Shown: one piece after another, positions 62,243-64,000 of the stretch
How the letters are laid out: every line of letters starts with the position of its first letter
Numbering within the stretch: position 1 is the first letter of the stretch
The notes under the pieces: generated by a model
Database searches by the model: none
Seen by the model: only the letters and a program-made list of their open reading frames with translations
What the model was told of the DNA's origin: nothing
Source: Drosophila pseudoobscura
Taxonomy: Eukaryota; Arthropoda; Insecta; Diptera; Drosophilidae
DNA length: 64,000 nucleotides
Reading direction: 5' to 3'
Assembly (NCBI RefSeq): GCF_009870125.1
Contig: NC_046683.1
Coordinates: 46,825,869-46,889,868 of the forward strand
Made by a program: the position numbers and the translations under genes

Positions 62243-62655
62243 TATTGTTCATTGTTTTCTTGGGAACCACCCGAATTTCAGCAAAGAAGCAATTAAGCAC
62301 CACACCAGGTTTCGAATTGTTCAGCGCTTGCAATAATCTCGGCGGTGTAAAGACGAATTTTATTGTAACAAATTTTTTTATAAAATTTCTTCACGTAAGA
62401 AAACCATAAAATATTTATAATGCAATCGATAGCTGTGCTTTGCCATCGACACCATCCATCGAAGCTTTGCATATATGTACATATATCCACGAAAATGAAA
62501 CTTACATTTTTTCGCAGTTCCAGTGAAAGCTATCCTGGATTTTTTGAAAGTAAAGAGGACAAATTTGTGTGCATATTTACGCATTCTTTCTAGCTAGTAA
62601 TATTCGACGGAATATCAAAAACGAGGAATATGTAAAATAGAACTTGAATTTATCA
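62243..62655. other. intergenic region between cullin-like gene and Hsp10
   Basis: Head-to-head spacer. The left part is the promoter of the cullin-like gene; AATCGATAG near 62424 resembles a DRE half. ATTCGACGGAATATCA occurs at about 62602-62617, nearly identical to a sequence at about 59151-59166. Confidence 0.5.
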
Positions 62656-62775
62656 GTATATTTACGGTATATTTTTAAAATGAGATGGTATGTTTCAGTA
62701 TATTTCTGAGGGTTGGAGGGTATATTTAATCCATAAGTCCGCGGTCCCACTAGTATCGATGTCGATATTGATAAA
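62656..62775 (+). promoter_or_regulatory. Hsp10 upstream module: four GTATATTT copies and DRE-like sites
   Basis: Four exact copies of GTATATTT start at 62656, 62667, 62698 and 62720, all on the same strand. They are followed by TATCGATG (62754-62761) and TCGATATTGATAAA (62762-62775), which resemble the DREF/BEAF-32 recognition sequence TATCGATA used at fly housekeeping promoters. The array lies 80-200 bp upstream of the Hsp10 start codon, in the region expected for the core promoter. Confidence 0.55.
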
Positions 62776-62856
62776 TCCGCGTTTGCCGGCAACCACACGT
62801 GCGTAGTTACGAAAGTTAATTTCTCAGTCGCTCCAGTTTGCATTTAAAAAAGAGAA

Positions 62857-62859
62857 ATG
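62857..62859 (+). CDS. Hsp10: Hsp10, exon 1 (start codon only)
   Basis: The first coding exon contributes only ATG, followed at once by donor GTAAGT. It joins the next exon in phase 0 across a 188-bp intron (62860-63047) to give MAAAIKKI, the known start of fly Hsp10. Confidence 0.85.
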
Positions 62860-63047
62860 GTAAGTTGAGCTAGGGATCCAATCGGAAGGTTATATGCGTA
62901 GCAATCACTACAAAAAACCGTGCCCAAAACTTTGTTCGAGAAGTTTCCACATACCTTTTCTTGCTTCTACTTCGCCGGCCTGTTGTGTAACAGGGGGCAG
63001 AGCAGCCAATTAAAAGAAACATGAATTGAATTGAATTACTATTGTAG

Positions 63048-63209
63048 GCCGCTGCTATTAAGAAGATTATACCCATGCTGGATCGCATTCTAATTCAACG
63101 TGCCGAGGCTCTGACCAAAACGAAAGGCGGCATTGTCTTGCCCGAAAAGGCGGTGGGCAAAGTTCTCGAAGGTACTGTTGTCGCTGTGGGGCCTGGCGCG
63201 CGCAATGCT
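63048..63209 (+). CDS. Hsp10: mitochondrial 10-kDa chaperonin Hsp10, exon 2
   Basis: 54 codons between acceptor TTGTAG (ending at 63047) and donor GTAAGT (from 63210). It encodes AAAIKKIIPMLDRILIQRAE, the mobile-loop region TKTKGGIVLPEKA that contacts Hsp60, and GKVLEGTVVAVGPGARNA. Hsp10 forms the heptameric lid of the mitochondrial Hsp60 folding chamber in the matrix. The protein is nearly identical to D. melanogaster CG11267, and the 103-aa total is normal for the family. Like other Hsp10 proteins it keeps an uncleaved N-terminal import signal (basic AAAIKK). Confidence 0.95.
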
Positions 63210-63306
63210 GTAAGTATTTCATAATTGTGCCACATTGCTGATCATTGCTGGCTGTGTGCATACACATATATTACGGTTGAAACTAATTCGTTTGTGTCCT
63301 TTCCAG

Positions 63307-63453
63307 TCAACTGGCAGTCACATTCCCATTGGCGTGAAGGAGGGAGACCGTGTCCTGTTGCCCGAATTCGGTGGCACCAAGGTTAACCTTGAGGGCGATG
63401 TTAAGGAACTGTTTCTGTTCCGCGAATCTGATATCCTGGCCAAACTGGAATAG
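63307..63453 (+). CDS. Hsp10: Hsp10, exon 3
   Basis: 48 codons plus TAG after acceptor TTTCCAG. It encodes STGSHIPIGVKEGDRVLLPE, FGGTKVNLEGD and FLFRESDILAKLE, the second half of the GroES beta-barrel and the conserved C-terminus. The exon joins exon 2 in phase 0 across a 97-bp intron. The gene ends convergent to mRpL20. Confidence 0.95.
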   Translation, partial: STGSHIPIGVKEGDRVLLPEFGGTKVNLEGDVKELFLFRESDILAKLE

Positions 63454-63526
63454 ACGCTTCCCGCGCACCAGTCTCAAAATTCTATGAATTCTATGTTTTT
63501 TATTAGTATGTAACCCTACCAACCAC

Positions 63527-63532
63527 AATAAA
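63527..63532 (+). terminator. Hsp10 poly(A) signal
   Basis: AATAAA 74 nt after the Hsp10 stop codon; a second AATAAA lies at 63578-63583. Both are in the short convergent spacer before the mRpL20 stop codon. Confidence 0.7.
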
Positions 63533-63645
63533 CGCTGATGCAATATTTTTGTTTGCATTTAGCCTTGACCGCTATTCAATAAAAGCCGAGTTACTCTTGT
63601 TAACATGTATAAAAGCTATATTTGAAATATTAATTATTATTTAAG

Positions 63646-63802
63646 CTAATCCAACTTCAGGTTGCGCAGCCCATAAACCTGATTGAAGGCGGAACGTTGC
63701 TTTATGTCGGGAAATCCTTCAACGGCGGCCCGTTCCCGCGAGATCTTCACCAAAGCCTCAAATGAGCGCGGCTCCCATATGGCCAAGTCAGCGAGCATTT
63801 TC
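63646..63802 (-). CDS. mRpL20: mitochondrial ribosomal protein bL20m, last exon
   Basis: The final exon after acceptor TTTGCAG (63803-63804). It completes a split Lys codon and encodes MLADLAIWEPRSFEALVKIS through NLKLD and TAG. The LADLAI(W/Y)EP-x-F motif is diagnostic of L20-family proteins. bL20m binds the large-subunit rRNA of mitochondrial ribosomes early in assembly. The C-terminal extension beyond the bacterial L20 core is typical of animal mitochondrial forms. Confidence 0.88.
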
Positions 63803-63867
63803 CTGCAAAGGACAGAGAACATTGGATTGCAGATCTGCCATTAAGTAAGTAAGCTGCCACAGCTTAC

Positions 63868-64000
63868 TTGTTCAACAGGATGTCGGTGCGCGTTAGACCC
63901 TCCTTAAATGTTTCCAGTCCTACGCCATACTGCTGGCATCCGGCCTCAACGCGAGTCGTCCACAACTGGGCCATGTCCAGTTTCTTCAACTTGCGGCCCT
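63868..64000 (-). CDS. mRpL20: mitochondrial ribosomal protein bL20m, internal exon (partial, runs off the window)
   Basis: Coding from the window edge to donor GTAAGC at 63867. It encodes GRKLKKLDMAQLWTTRVEAG followed by a segment ending in TDILLN and the split Lys codon. K-LKKL-x-M-x-x-LW-x-x-R is the L20 signature (human: KLKKLNMRKLWITRI). It joins the last exon across a 65-bp intron. The basic N-terminal RNA-binding half lies beyond position 64000. Confidence 0.88.

Noticed and set aside
62577..62843. 88-codon minus-strand frame across the Hsp10 upstream region
   Set aside because: It lies over the GTATATTT repeats and DRE-like sites, which explain the open frame, and it has no protein-like character.

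Overview
The window is nuclear DNA from a fruit fly of the genus Drosophila. It has short introns (about 60-120 bp), TACATATGTA-type and CA/GT microsatellites, DRE-like promoter sites and recognisable Drosophila genes in an order like that of Muller element D (3L region 69 of D. melanogaster). The odorant receptor exons differ a lot from the D. melanogaster protein as I remember it, so this is probably a different species outside the melanogaster subgroup. A helentron/INE-like repeat near 58 kb resembles elements common in the obscura group, but I cannot settle the species.

Layout. 1-15.9 kb: no convincing gene, only AT-rich DNA with microsatellites. 15.9-20.5 kb (minus strand): an Or69a-type odorant receptor locus. 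Two intact, mutually exclusive large first exons splice to two small shared 3' exons, and two decayed extra copies of the first exon lie between them. 20.5-24.4 kb: noncoding. 24.4-26.9 kb: two intronless malate dehydrogenase paralogs, head to head, like D. melanogaster CG10749 and CG10748. 27.1-28.0 kb: two small unassigned candidate ORFs. 28-57.8 kb: about 30 kb with almost no recognisable coding sequence, apart from a decayed non-LTR reverse transcriptase fragment (44.3-44.9 kb) and one plausible small membrane-protein ORF (54.6-54.9 kb). 57.9-58.8 kb: a degenerate dispersed repeat with internal direct copies and an inverted arm, followed by a perfect 34-bp palindrome. 59.2-64 kb: a compact gene cluster with a possible C2H2-finger fragment, a divergent cullin-like gene (CG11261 type, minus), Hsp10 (plus) and the 3' part of mRpL20 (minus).

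How the genes relate. The olfactory locus makes two receptors with a common C-terminus from alternative first exons. The paired malate dehydrogenases and the Hsp10/mRpL20 pair point to mitochondrial metabolism, mitochondrial protein folding and mitochondrial translation. The Mdh pair probably shares one 418-bp promoter region. Hsp10 and mRpL20 converge on a roughly 190-bp spacer. The cullin-like gene keeps the cullin fold signature but has Glu where cullins carry the NEDD8-acceptor Lys.
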